Under the pieces are notes generated by a model. The model did no database searches and was not told the origin of the DNA. It saw only the letters and a list, made by a program, of their open reading frames with translations. The position numbers and the translations under genes are program-made. A stretch of 64,000 bases of DNA from Mycothermus thermophilus (taxonomy: Eukaryota > Ascomycota > Sordariomycetes > Sordariales > Chaetomiaceae): the NCBI GenBank assembly GCA_011316235.1, contig QQBE01000016.1, positions 1 through 64,000 on the forward strand, read 5' to 3'. Shown here one piece after another: positions 10,116 to 20,690 of the stretch. Every line of letters begins with the position of its first letter. Position 1 is the stretch's first letter.

Positions 10116-11378
10116 CTCTACGCCTGTGCAACGGGTTGTACGCGGTTATAGTTGGTATAGCTGATTAGGGTTTTTCGAGAGCTTTCGATTAGTGGTAGTT
10201 TTAGGCGTTTTACCTGCGTTGCGGCTGAGATGTAAGTACGTGAAAATGCTAGTATGTAGGGTACTGCGAAGGGAGAATGGCAAAGATAACGTAAAAGATA
10301 AAAAGGAAGATAAAAAAGAAAAAAAAAAGAAGAAAAAAGAAAAGAAGAAAAAAAACATAAAAGGAAAATGAAAGAAAAAAACCAAACAAAAAGGGAAAGA
10401 ATACCCTTTATAATGGATATTGGACATCAAAATCCTTGGGCAGATAGAAAGGAGGAGCTGTCATGAGTATAAATCGCAATTATCGAAGTTGTACATGCCA
10501 ATTCTTAATTCCTCAGCTTTACTTCATTATACCAAGTGATAAGCATATGACCTTAACCGTACCCAGTGAATACAGACTCCTGGGCCGAGATTGAGGCTGG
10601 TTCGAACTCGCAGCTTGCACCATGCCTCTGATCCTCACATCTCCGTGGTTCCTGCACATACCGACCTGGCCATCTCGAGCCCTTGGTGCGTTTCAAAGAC
10701 GAGTTGGATTTGTTTAATGCACTATCTTACATTGCGCCTCCTCCATTGTGCCATTCAACCTGTGTCCAGCTCGTTTTGCAGCTGTTGCTGTGCCAACTCT
10801 GGTGAATCGACCGAGTGACCGACCGTGGTGGTTGATTTAAGGTTGACTTGGCGAACTAATCAGACAGTGCGGGGAGTGTGGTTGGCCAATGAACAGCACC
10901 TCAAGGCGACAGATGTGGAAAGTGGGTCGCCGAGAGCATGGGCCTTGAGATGAAGGTTGAAAGACCAAAAGCATGGCTGCACAAGTCGGTCTCAGAGGGT
11001 TTATGTTTGGGGAACCGACACACACTTCGCCGGTAGAAATTGAGGAAATCACGACCAGTCACCGACATCGGCAAAGAGGAGACAATTGTGGAAAACAAAG
11101 GGCGGATTTCCCGCCCCGTGCTTTCCGTGATCGATTGACTTTCTCCAAACACATCAAACTCTGCACTCTGTACCGTCCCTTCTCTTCTCTTTTCTTCTCT
11201 TTCTCTCTCAACGTTCTATTTCACAATTCTCGTTCTCAAACTCTCGTTCTCTAACCCTCTTTCTCACACCCTCTTCCTTCCTTTCTCTTTCTCTCATTCT
11301 CTTTCTCTCTCTTTCCTTCTCCTTCTCTGCTTCTCTCGTTTTCTTTTCCTATCGCTGTCTGCCTATCACGACTTTGGG
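10116..11378. other. intergenic region with purine tract and CT-rich promoter of the zinc-knuckle gene
   Basis: 10290-10400 is a long A/G-rich low-complexity run. From about 11170 to 11350 the plus strand is strongly CT-rich (TCTCTTTCTC type), the usual core promoter/5' UTR signature of filamentous-fungal genes, and leads straight into the ATG at 11379. No ORF in between looks coding. Confidence 0.55.
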
Positions 11379-13787
11379 ATGGAGTACGACAGCCACCGCT
11401 GGGAGCGGGGTCGGCCACCTCGTCGTGGAGGTTGGGAACGCAATGAAGATGATGGTTTCTTTGAACAAGGCGATCGTCGTGGCAATGATGCCCGTTATTT
11501 CCAACATTTCCACCCCCATCCAGAGCATGGCTCACACGGTCCGATCATGAGGAATGCCGATCCGTCTTTTTGGAGGGACGACCGACCCTCCTTTGACCAA
11601 CACTTCAACGTTCCTGGTGGCCATCGCACCATCAACTCCGGTCCCGGCTCTGACTTTGGACGCCACCGACCTCCTCCACCTGAGTACATCGGACCTCGTC
11701 GACCTGAGTATATTGGACCTCGTCGACCTGAGGACATTGGCCTCAGCTCGTCCAATGCGACTCCAATCGGTGGAAGTCACGCGCGGTTCCGACCATCTGA
11801 GATACATCATTCAGGTAGCCAAAACTTGGGTCTCCATCATCCAGCACCTGATCCTCAGGCACCAACATTCTCACGCAGCCCAGTCACTCCCACACACTCT
11901 TCTACGCCAGGTCGCGGATCTGTGCCAGGTCGCGGAGCTATTCCGGGTCGCGGATATCCGCAAGGTCGCGGATCTACAATCATGTTCACGGATGCGGACA
12001 ACAACGAACAAGGACCACCAATGCGGCCCGCGGAGCGCAAGAGGCGGTCTGATATGGCAAGGCTGAAGAAGAGAGGACGGATCAAGTGCGCCAACTGTAA
12101 GAAGCCTGGTCATGGAGTTGACCAATGCATACACCCGAAAGAGGACGGCTATGTCCACGGCTGTCCCGCTTGCAACGGCACACATGACTTCGATGACTGT
12201 CTCACATGCAACCACGAGCGGGACTACATCTACCTCGTCAAGATGCGAGCCCGGCGTCCAAGGATCTGGTCGACCAAAGACCTCCAGGCTCTTTGGGAGC
12301 TTGCAGGCAGGCCGGATGGCGACCTTCCATGGACTGAGAAGTTCACAAAGGACATCATGAGTGGTGAGAGCCCCGTGCCGGGTTTCGATCTGGAGACATT
12401 TGAATACTCTCAGGATCCTGCCAGCGACATCGCCCGGCTCCCGCTCGACCCAGCCTCCAAGTTTGACACGGCCCCTGTCAACGACGCAAAGCGAAGGCAC
12501 TCAGAGAGCCCGGCAGCTGCCAGCCCCGAGAAGCGTGTTAGGACAACGGATCCATCCCCGCGTGCGCAAGAACAGTCAGTGATGGCAACTGCGACCCATC
12601 CGGGCCCGGCCTTCCTGGGTAGTGGCCTGCCTGTTTTGGAACCCCGGTCCGAGGATGGAATGACCATGCCTGGTCTGCCCGCTATCAAGCCTGAGCCAGA
12701 AAGTCCGCGTTCCCAACTCTATCTGGGAGATCAAGTCGAGTTTGCACAGCACATCATCAACTCGCCTGTTCCCCAGGGAACTTGTCACGCTCTGGAGCAG
12801 CTTGAAGAACAGCCATCGCCATCCATCGGCGTTATTCCAACTATGACAATACTTGGCAACACAACCGCGACCGCCGAAGAGATGTCCGCAATCATCCCCA
12901 ACGATGCCATCGCATCCCCACCCATCAAGCCATCCTTCGACGATGCCGTCCCAGCCGGCAGCTGCCCTAACTGCTGGGTCCGCCTTTCGCAGTGCCAATG
13001 CAAGGACGCGCAGAACCTATGCCGCGCCTGTGGTAGTCGCGACCATACTATCGAGACCTGCAAAGACGGCGACAACGTCTGCTTCTGCACGCCGATCCCC
13101 GGCCACACTGTCAATCAATGCCCGGCCATTTGCCGTGGCTGCTGGATCACCGCCGACCGGACCAACGAAGACACCTTGCGCAGGAGCCTTGTGCTGGCCG
13201 TAGATTGCCAGAAGCATTGTGCTCGCTGTGCGCTGCCAAAGCACGACAACATGCACTGCGAAATCGATTGCTTTCACGACACCTGCTGGGTGTGCAAGTC
13301 GACAGGAGCCGGCGCAGTCCATTTCTCACAGGACTGTCGTGAGCTGATCTGCGTCGCGGAAAAGTGTGAGGTGCATGCCATCAAGCGTTGTGCAGGCCAC
13401 TGCTTCCAATGCGGCGCTTTCCTGGTGCCGGGCATGATATCGCGTCACCTATGCCAATGGACCAAGCACATGGTCTACTTTGAGCTGGGAGAGACATTCC
13501 GGCACCCCGTCACACAGCAGAAGCTGTACATCAACCGCTGGGCGCTGAAGTGCATTCGCCATCCGCAGGAGCATCCGTCGGTGTTTGCTGTGGACCTGGA
13601 ACAGGTCCGGAAAGCAGGGTATGAGCGCCTGAAGAGGGAGATTGAGGAGTGGTGGAGCATGGGATGTCCTGGTGGTGAAGCCGCCAACCCACTCTTCACC
13701 CGGCCCGTCATTGAGTGTCCGCAATGCTTCGAACTTTACTACGAGGGCGGGGATTACTTGACGCAGACTCCTGGCAGGCTGTTGTGA
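11379..13787 (+). CDS. zinc-knuckle and RGG-like protein, 802 aa, unknown function
   Basis: One uninterrupted exon. Residues 1-30 are Arg/Gly rich. About residues 100-126 contain three near copies of an eight-residue RPEYIGPR unit. About 178-200 carries GRGSVPGRG-type RG repeats. A CCHC knuckle CANCKKPGHGVDQC starts near residue 237 (Cx2Cx4Hx4C), with a second Cys/His group from residue 262 (CPACNGTHDFDDC). After a Pro/Ser/Thr-rich disordered middle, a large Cys-rich region starts near residue 529 (CPNCW, CRACGSRDHTIETC, CFCTPIPGHTVNQC). Such knuckles commonly bind single-stranded nucleic acid; RNA binding is inferred. The long Cys-dense second half is unusual for a simple RNA-binding protein. 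A retroelement block lies 1.3 kb upstream, but the ORF is not RIP-damaged. The start is supported by the CT-rich leader. Confidence 0.85.
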   Translation: MEYDSHRWERGRPPRRGGWERNEDDGFFEQGDRRGNDARYFQHFHPHPEHGSHGPIMRNADPSFWRDDRPSFDQHFNVPGGHRTINSGPGSDFGRHRPPPPEYIGPRRPEYIGPRRPEDIGLSSSNATPIGGSHARFRPSEIHHSGSQNLGLHHPAPDPQAPTFSRSPVTPTHSSTPGRGSVPGRGAIPGRGYPQGRGSTIMFTDADNNEQGPPMRPAERKRRSDMARLKKRGRIKCANCKKPGHGVDQCIHPKEDGYVHGCPACNGTHDFDDCLTCNHERDYIYLVKMRARRPRIWSTKDLQALWELAGRPDGDLPWTEKFTKDIMSGESPVPGFDLETFEYSQDPASDIARLPLDPASKFDTAPVNDAKRRHSESPAAASPEKRVRTTDPSPRAQEQSVMATATHPGPAFLGSGLPVLEPRSEDGMTMPGLPAIKPEPESPRSQLYLGDQVEFAQHIINSPVPQGTCHALEQLEEQPSPSIGVIPTMTILGNTTATAEEMSAIIPNDAIASPPIKPSFDDAVPAGSCPNCWVRLSQCQCKDAQNLCRACGSRDHTIETCKDGDNVCFCTPIPGHTVNQCPAICRGCWITADRTNEDTLRRSLVLAVDCQKHCARCALPKHDNMHCEIDCFHDTCWVCKSTGAGAVHFSQDCRELICVAEKCEVHAIKRCAGHCFQCGAFLVPGMISRHLCQWTKHMVYFELGETFRHPVTQQKLYINRWALKCIRHPQEHPSVFAVDLEQVRKAGYERLKREIEEWWSMGCPGGEAANPLFTRPVIECPQCFELYYEGGDYLTQTPGRLL

Positions 13788-14591
13788 ACTGAGCTGGTCG
13801 GTTCCTGGCGCGAGGGAGTACCGCGGGAGGGGAGGGTAGCGCGGGGGCGGATGAGATAACATACGGTAAATTGGGGGAACTCATGGGGAGCTTGTGACGG
13901 GTCTTGTTGAGTCATGTAATATAATTACCTCGGGGGAACAGAGATGAAATGGTCATGATTTTCATGTCATGAGTCATGTATGATTAATTTCTTATGACGC
14001 TGTGTGCTATCACATGTGCCTTATTGTGAGAGCGAGGAAGGCTTATCCAAGTGTCGAACAGAACTAGTCCCAGAGCTCTGCTTAACAGCTTCATTCCGGC
14101 CATTTTCCCTGTTGTCTCCCTGTAAGTCTCTTTCTCTATCTTTTTCTCTAGTTCTCTTTTCCTTTTTTTTTCCTCTTTTCTTTTTTTTCTTTTTGTCTTA
14201 TAGGACTGGTAATGCGGATGCCATGTCGTGAAGGGAGAATTCGAAGGTACAGCCAGAACCTGGGACCTCAAGAACTTGGTCTTCCCATAAGCATATCACA
14301 TGATAGACACAGAACTACGTAAACAACACCATCAACGGAGACTGTGGCTCTCATTAAAGACGAAGGTCTGATTTAAAAGCACCGAACTTTAGTGATGCAT
14401 CGACTACCTTTCGTAGCATCCGTTTCATCATCGGTACGATTTCTTCCCGTCTCCTTCTCCGCGACGCAAACCATTCACATCCCCATCCACCGTTTCTGCC
14501 AATGATGCACACCATCCATCTCCTGACGCATTTCCCTTCCTTCCAATCACTCCCCAGACCCATTCAGCTCTTTCACTTGCTGAATTTCCGA
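13788..14591. other. intergenic region between convergent genes
   Basis: Holds the 3' flanks of the 802-aa gene (plus) and of family member A (minus). 14120-14205 is a T/C-rich low-complexity tract. No convincing gene is visible. Confidence 0.5.
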
Positions 14592-15556
14592 TCAAGCAGA
14601 GCCCTCAGTCGTGGGCTGATTGCTGGCCTTGGTCGTGGAGTTCTTGAGGGCCTTGGTCAAGACCATGCGGCGGAACTTGACCGACTTGGGTGTCCTCTTT
14701 AGCAGAAAGTGCCTGTATCGACTCTGACGCTTGCGATCGCGATCTCCTCCCGCGGTCTTCTTGCTGTTCTTTTCCGCTGCCTGAGTCTGAGCGGGCTGAA
14801 CGACGCTCGTCGTGTCCGCATGGGCGTTTTCCGCGACCCCAGTGACAACACCTTGGTTGACGGCTGCCGGGATGGAAGAAGGAGAGGGGCCCTCCATGGC
14901 GCTGGTGACACTCGTCATCGTCGCGCCATGACCCGCAGGCGTTCCCTGTGGGCTGTTCGGGGGACTGGCCTGTTGAGGAGCAGGAACAACAATAGGAACG
15001 GGGACCGAGTAGGGAACCCACATAGTCGGCATCGCTTGGACCATGGCTGTTTGGCCTCCTCCGATGGAGAACACGCCCATGACCAACGAATCCAGTGCCG
15101 AGTGCCCTAAGCGAATGAACGACAGGATGAAATCAGGTTGGATGATGGGTGGATACATGCCTACCACGGCGGCCTCATGGTTGAAGGGGAAGGGTTCTGG
15201 GAAACACACACTGTTAGTTAAGAGCATATTGGTTCTCCTAACGAACTGGTAAGCAGGAACTCACCCTGTGAAACTAAAGGCCAAAGGCCGGTATTGATCA
15301 GGTCAAAGACCATACTGTCCAAGACACAAATCTGGTGTGGGTTGACCTGAAGAAACTCAATGATGCTCTCGTTGATGTTGTCCTTGACCTGCTGGAGACC
15401 TTCTGGGCCAACAGTCATCCCATGTTTGTCGAGCTCTTTAGTAAAGGCCGATACATAGCTCATCGCACGCACAGCCGCCAAAATCGACTCCGCACAAGAG
15501 TTTGTTTGCATTTCAGGGATCTCCTGATGGTCCATGTCGGGGTTGTTGTGGTTCAT
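14592..15556 (-). CDS. unknown-family member A, 298 aa, two exons
   Basis: Exon 1 is 15556-15265 and exon 2 is 15196-14592, with a 68-bp intron (GTGAGT...CAG) in phase 1. The joined frame is exactly 299 codons. The start MNHNNPDM is chosen because the family members begin at a similar distance from the intron. The first exon ends LDSMVFDLINTGLWPLVSQ and the second opens EPFPF. Exon 2 then has an Ile/Leu-rich segment, a Pro/Gln-rich middle, and a basic C-terminus (KRQSRYRHFLLKRTPK) that could be a nuclear signal (inference). Related to members B, C and D by the same exon-boundary motif and intron. The domain is not one I recognise. Confidence 0.72.
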
Positions 15557-15760
15557 CGTTGAAGTCGTGGATTGTGTGTTTGTGAGAAAAAGGGGGTCGC
15601 GGATGATGTGTCTGTGAGCAAAAGGGGGTCGCGGATGGTGTGTTTGGAAGAAGAGAGAGGGTTGTAGATGGTGTGTTTGGAAAAAGAGTGTGAGTCGCGG
15701 TTGGTTTCTGTGAGAAAGAAGAATTGTGGGCAAAGAGGAAAAAGGCTGTAGGAAAACAGG
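15557..15760 (-). repeat. degenerate repeats in the 5' flank of family member A
   Basis: Several imperfect copies of a roughly 36-38-bp unit containing GGGTCGCGGATGRTGTGT and AGTGTGAGTCGCGGT-like cores (plus strand) sit directly upstream of the ATG. They would lie in the 5' UTR or core promoter. Confidence 0.5.
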
Positions 15761-15761
15761 A

Positions 15762-16095
15762 AAACAATCGGAAAAACTACTGAGTAACAGGTGGTCGGAA
15801 AAACTTGTAAATAAAGAGAAAACAGTGTTGCGGATGAACAGATTGTCCGTTGAAGGTTGATGTGAAAGGAAGATATGGAAGAGTTGCTGGTATTGGTCTG
15901 GAAGGAAGAGTGTAGGGAAAGAGAACAAAGGTTCTAGACGAACGGAAAAAACAATCGGAAAAACTAATCACGGGTGGTCGGAAAAACCTGTAGGTAAAGA
16001 GAAACCAGTGTTGCGGATGAACAGATTGTCCGTTGAAGATTGATGTGAAAGGAAGATATGGAAAGAGTCGCTGGTATTGGTCTGGGAGGAAAAGA
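15762..16095. repeat. direct duplication of about 150 bp upstream of family member A
   Basis: 15762-15911 and 15945-16095 are near-identical direct copies with an offset of 184 bp; both contain GTGGTCGGAAAAAC, the GTTGCGGATGAACAGATTGTCC core, and GGTATTGGTCTGG. The second copy joins a coiled-coil remnant of the same gene family. Confidence 0.75.
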
Positions 16096-16222
16096 TTCTT
16101 AGGACATTCTGGATGGCCTGATGCTGTTCGTCCTGCGTCTTCAGGATAGAATCCTGAGACTTCACAATTGTGTCCTGGGTCTTCACGATCGTTTCGATCA
16201 TGTCTTTGAGGCTGTCAAGCAA
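16090..16222 (-). pseudogene. coiled-coil remnant of a fifth family member
   Basis: The minus frame from 16222 reads a helical heptad-like segment (IETIVKTQDTIVKSQDSIL) closely resembling the coiled-coil part of member B (VNTIAKAQAENNRLVQDTLL). No upstream exons with the LW motif were found next to it; it appears to be a C-terminal scrap left by local duplication. It could instead be the end of an unrecognised exon. Confidence 0.4.
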
Positions 16223-17573
16223 GCCGTGAGAATTGTGCGATTAGTGCGATTCTTTATAGCTTGAGCAAACAAACTGAGGTTTCATAAGCTTGAAGGCAGT
16301 GCTACTATATAGCTATGCGGCCAATGCCTCTCTCTTAGCCTGGGTTGCCTACGTCTTCGAACCCACAACGTCAACACTTAGAAAGCCAAAGGCCTTTTAT
16401 AATAGGGTCCAAAGCCATGTCTCTAAAAGTTTGTTTTGTAGTTTGGTTCTATGACTGGACAACAGAAGAACGCAACTATGTGATTATTCAAGAAGTCAAA
16501 CATATGTCTCAATGCTGGCAATCATTCTTATATTCGCCCATGAGAACAGACCAAAGGACCCGCAAAGATGCACAATAATTCCAAGGAAGACCCTGTGTTT
16601 CGTATAGTTGCCTAGGAAGCCCCCCTGACAAGCTTTGCTTTACCCATGCCCTCTTTCAACGCACTACGTTTCGTTTTCCGTACATGATGTAGAGGTAATG
16701 TATACCTGAACAGCTTGGGCCAGGCCAGGGTAATTAACAATAGGTGAGGGGGAGAAGCAAGGCTACCGTGTGAAATTGCCTTATGGTCAAGGTGGACATT
16801 TGGAGGTCCCTTGAGAGACACCTGGTTCTCAAGGGGCTGGATTCCCGAGTTCACATCTCTGTTCAACATGACACACCAGTCATGGCAACAGCCAAATGGA
16901 TGGGGACAACGATCAAACGATATAAACTGAACGACTACGCCGACAGGCTAACGGGGATAACAGGTATCGGATCTGTTAATATTCCTCGTCTCTCTGAGCA
17001 ACCAATACAAGACACATCCTATGAACATCACAACCTTCCACCTCATGAAGACAATGACAACTGGCCTTAGGCCCTTAAATCTCCGTGTGTAATGTCTAGC
17101 GTTGCGGCCCAGGTAGGCCTTGTCCCTTGCCCGAGATCGCTGATGGCACAGCGCCGCAGGGCCTGGTGACATTATGTCGTACCAGGTCCTCAATCTCCCT
17201 CTTACCTTCTTCTCCTGTAATACGCCATGGGTTCTAGTCGGCTGTGGTCATATTATACCTCTGACTGGCAGACATATTGTGTAGAACTCATGTCTCCTTG
17301 TCGGTACTGCTTGGGAAATGAGAGGAGAGGTGGAGCCGGTAATCTCAGATCAGACAAGAGAAACGAAGGTTAAGGTTTTTCTTGGTTGAAAGTCAATCCA
17401 ACTAGACCTTACTGGGTTGTCTACAAAACCCAACTCCGCGACCTGGGTGGTTAGGTGGTATGAAAGATCCTCTGGCCTTCCCTCTGCGCTGCGACTTTCT
17501 CTCTTTCTTTCTCTCCACGCCTTTCATCCCCATTCAACAATCACCGAAGTCATCGCCAACCACCACAAGAACG
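16223..17573. other. intergenic region between family members A and B
   Basis: Two short open frames (16345-16578 and 16783-17070, plus) are present, but neither has recognisable motifs or intron structure. Towards 17490-17573 the sequence becomes CT-rich, a likely leader for member B. Confidence 0.4.
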
Positions 17574-18647
17574 ATGGATCGGCAGAACAACAACATAACC
17601 CAGGCTATGCCAGCTCCGGCACCGGAACTCGCGGCTCTGTCAGCCCTGATCTCTCGCATGTGGAAGTACCTCTGGAAGTTCTACATGACGCTTGCAGCAC
17701 CCGAGGTCGAGCGACACTTTCGGGGTTCTCGGCAGGATGTGAACAGGGTTCTTGGCCATCGCTCCATTGCTTTTCTGCAGCGCAACGCCAATAAGGCCTA
17801 TTCAGTGGATGCTCTGCTTTTTGAGCTTATGGCAACCAGCCTGTGGGAAGTCTTTTCACCAGGTGAGTCGTTGCCGGCAGTTCCCGACCACACTGATCTG
17901 TTATTAACGGCGAACGTTAAAGAGCCCTTTCCATACCTCAACGACGCCCCGTTCGCTGTGTCATGTGAACCCATCCTGCACTGCGGTCGTATCCTCGAGA
18001 CCATATATTCCAAGTTCAAGAATCCAGAAGATGAAGCGTTGCTTACGTTGATCGATCTTGTCCTCGACGCCGCTTCGCCTCATCAACGCCTCCTCGAGCA
18101 CTTCTTCATTCCTGCACACATGGCAGCTGCCATTGGCCTTCCCACATGCAACCCCGCAGCGCCCTCCATCCAACAACCAAATCAGTCTCACAGCAACTCG
18201 AACGGTGAACACCCAGCCGCTGCAGACCTTCCGAACAATGTTGCGGCAAGGCTCGATGCCGTGGAGAGAACAGTGAACACTATCGCGAAGGCACAGGCTG
18301 AGAATAACCGGCTCGTGCAGGACACTTTGTTGCGGCTTGCCAATCAGGTCATCACTTCTGGAGCCATGACCGCGTCTCTGGCAGAGGGTCTGAAAAGTGT
18401 CTCTCATAGCATCCTGTCCATGGGCACAAGGATTGACCAACTGACGGGCGCCCTGGCCTCCAATCTCAACCCAGCCCGTGGAGGTGCTTTTGTCGTTCAG
18501 GGTGGAGTTATAGGACCACAGCATCCGGGAGGCTGCACCGGGACTGTTCCGCCCAGGAGCACCACTGCTGCGGAGCCTGGCATGAGGAATGGTCGAGCTC
18601 TGGAGCCTGGGAATGTGGGAAAGGCAACCAACAAACGGCGCCGTTGA
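17574..18647 (+). CDS. unknown-family member B, 337 aa, two exons
   Basis: Exon 1 is 17574-17862 and exon 2 is 17923-18647, joined by a 60-bp phase-1 intron (GTGAGT...AAAG). The start MDRQNNN follows a CT-rich leader; an upstream in-frame ATG at 17460 is less likely. Exon 1 ends with SVDALLFELMATSLWEVFS and exon 2 begins EPFPYLNDAPF, the family signature. Residues about 200-290 form a predicted coiled coil (LDAVERTVNTIAKAQAENN and following heptads). The C-terminus is basic (NKRRR), a possible nuclear signal. The intron length is a multiple of three with no stop, so a retained form of 357 aa would also be open. Function unknown. Confidence 0.78.
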   Translation: MDRQNNNITQAMPAPAPELAALSALISRMWKYLWKFYMTLAAPEVERHFRGSRQDVNRVLGHRSIAFLQRNANKAYSVDALLFELMATSLWEVFSPGESLPAVPDHTDLLLTANVKEPFPYLNDAPFAVSCEPILHCGRILETIYSKFKNPEDEALLTLIDLVLDAASPHQRLLEHFFIPAHMAAAIGLPTCNPAAPSIQQPNQSHSNSNGEHPAAADLPNNVAARLDAVERTVNTIAKAQAENNRLVQDTLLRLANQVITSGAMTASLAEGLKSVSHSILSMGTRIDQLTGALASNLNPARGGAFVVQGGVIGPQHPGGCTGTVPPRSTTAAEPGMRNGRALEPGNVGKATNKRRR

Positions 18648-19950
18648 TGGGAAGGCGGGATGTCACCGGACTGCGTCCAAGGGCTTGAGGGGGGTGTGGT
18701 GGATGCTGGAGGACCGGGGTACCAAAGGTTCTGTTTTAAAGATCGTGTACACATAGACGTTGTATAATGAAATGGGTCATGTATTCTCTGTACGTTCAGC
18801 AAGGTTAATCACCGTTTCTATCGCCAACAACCTTGGGTAAATGGTGAAGAGCGTCCATGCCGTCTATTATAAGATCGGTTGGCTGGCTGACATGACCCTA
18901 TAGTCAAGAGCGACCAAAGCGGTGGTTACCTGCTCAACGGTCGACTAATGTTTACTAAACTTTACGCTGCCCAGAATTGCCCTAGCGGGAGGCGTTGAAC
19001 CTGTCCAGTGTTTGCGGGCATTGCCGCCTGTCCTGATGATACAAAGGTTCGTAGCAAGGACCGCAAGTGAGTCGCTGTTCCTGAATGCATCGGTCCCGGC
19101 GTTGCACGCCGAGGGGACATTCTATGTTGTTGTTCGCAAAACAGAGGCCGTAAGAACTGTCGATACAACACCCAGTCCATTCTTTACAAGAGCCTCTCTG
19201 TAGTGTACATGATTGTTATAAGATCCTTCATCCGTTCATACTCACACACATCCCATCCAACTTCTTCATGTTCTCGATCAGCGGGGGGCTCACCCCTAGA
19301 GCCAAAGTTATTAATCCGCGACGCTCCAACTCCCAGGGAGACAAGCCTAACGGCGCTGCCTCTTCTTGGCCCTCTCGTCTGCGGGCAATGAAGCCCGGCC
19401 GCTCCCTGTGGTTGGTTCCTCTGTGTCCGTTGACGGTGGTAGTTGCGAGCGGGAGAGAGAAATGGGAAGTGTGGAGAGAAGAAAAAAGAAGATGACCGCT
19501 CTGACAGGAAAGGCTGCAGAGTCTTTTCTGCCCGGTCAGGCCTTAGAATTGGGTTCCTGAGCGGCCAGGTCCACGAAACCTTAATAGCCTTGCCAGGTCA
19601 CGACTTTAGTGTAAAACCTTGACCTGGTCCGCCGCCGATACATCCACAGCCTTCGTTCAGAGCAGCATCAAGCCGCCGAAGATGTCTCTATGACAGATGT
19701 GCCGCCCAATACCCACATCCGATCCAAACTTAGCTTCGTACTTGCGGTCCTCTCTCAACTCTCTCACAGTGCCTGAGGAGGGATGTCCGCCATCCCGTTT
19801 CCAGTTTCTCCCTTCCGATTGTAAACACCCGGAGCAGTCACCGTATCCATCTCCGTCACCGAAGCATGGTGTAGCGTCACCTTCCGACACACCTCCACTG
19901 TGTCTTTACATCAGAACTAAATATATGGAAATAACTGCTGATAGAGTAAG
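18648..19950. other. intergenic region between members B and D
   Basis: Only short unsupported ORFs. The segment 19570-19625 (CCTTAATAGCCTTGCCAGG...CGACTTTAG) resembles 21710-21735 upstream of member C, suggesting a shared duplicated flank. Confidence 0.4.
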
Positions 19951-20480
19951 CTAATTGGGGCCCGGAAGAGCGTGCGTAGAATGGTTGGGAGATTGAACGG
20001 TAGCCGACGACCTTATACTCATCTGGATAGACAAGGGCGCGAAGTAATGTTTGTAGTAGTCGATTTTGCGAAGGGTTGGAATTAACTGGGTGTTCCATGC
20101 AATTTGTTTCGGGTTGGAAGGCAAGGAATCGATCAATCTGAGGACGTAGACGCAGTGAACTATCAGCTGGCAAGGTACGACCGGCCGAGGGAGCGTTGCC
20201 CATGTATGGAAACGGCTCTGGAAGATGGGATGTTAGCCGACCAGCTTTCTGGACTGAAGTTTTGACCACAACTCACCATTTGAGACGAGTTTCCAAAGCT
20301 GGTGAGTGATCAGGAATGGCAAGACGCCCACAGGAAATGGCATATCGGAATTGTGGCGCAATCCGACAAAGACTTGGCGGTTTATCTTCCTGTCGAGCTC
20401 ATCGCTGGCGCTTTGGGGGGTGGATCGTAGCATTCTGTGTAGAAACAGACCGAAAGACTGACTGACGGTACATCGAAGCG
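19951..20480 (-). pseudogene. unknown-family member D, frameshifted
   Basis: Exon 1 (about 20480-20277) carries the family pattern ending FPVGVLPFLITHQLWKLVSN. A 59-bp intron (20218-20276, GTGAGT...CAG) follows, and exon 2 opens EPFPYMGNAPS. Soon after (near 20180) similarity to member C jumps to another frame (VPCQLIVHCVYVLRLI, then NTQLIPTLRKIDYYKHYF) and stops at 19951. A one-base deletion or two-base insertion is implied. The long C-terminal region of the other members is missing, and no good ATG at the family position was found. Lies tandem to member C, 210 bp away. Confidence 0.65.
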
Positions 20481-20690
20481 TAACGCGAAACGAGTAAGGG
20501 ATGAAACGGAAACGCGAGCCGCACACATACGAGCTATGGAAGGCATTTGCTCGCGCCTCAGAACTCAGGTCACGGTGACTGGGTGAATCGGCGTCTGGAT
20601 TGCTGAAGCCCTGGAGGGTATAATGAAGAGAACGATGAGTAAGAGCAACAACAATAGGATACACGATCAATTCATGATATAGGTAAGACC

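Noticed and set aside
10597..10625. GGTTCGAAC box B-like string, possible tRNA
   Set aside because: No matching box A at the right distance and no T-arm pairing.
11495..13862. Many other-frame ORFs up to 209 codons within 11495-13862
   Set aside because: Shadows of the 802-aa zinc-knuckle gene.
16350..16375. TTCGAACCC string, possible tRNA on the minus strand
   Set aside because: Flanking bases do not form a T-arm or acceptor stem.
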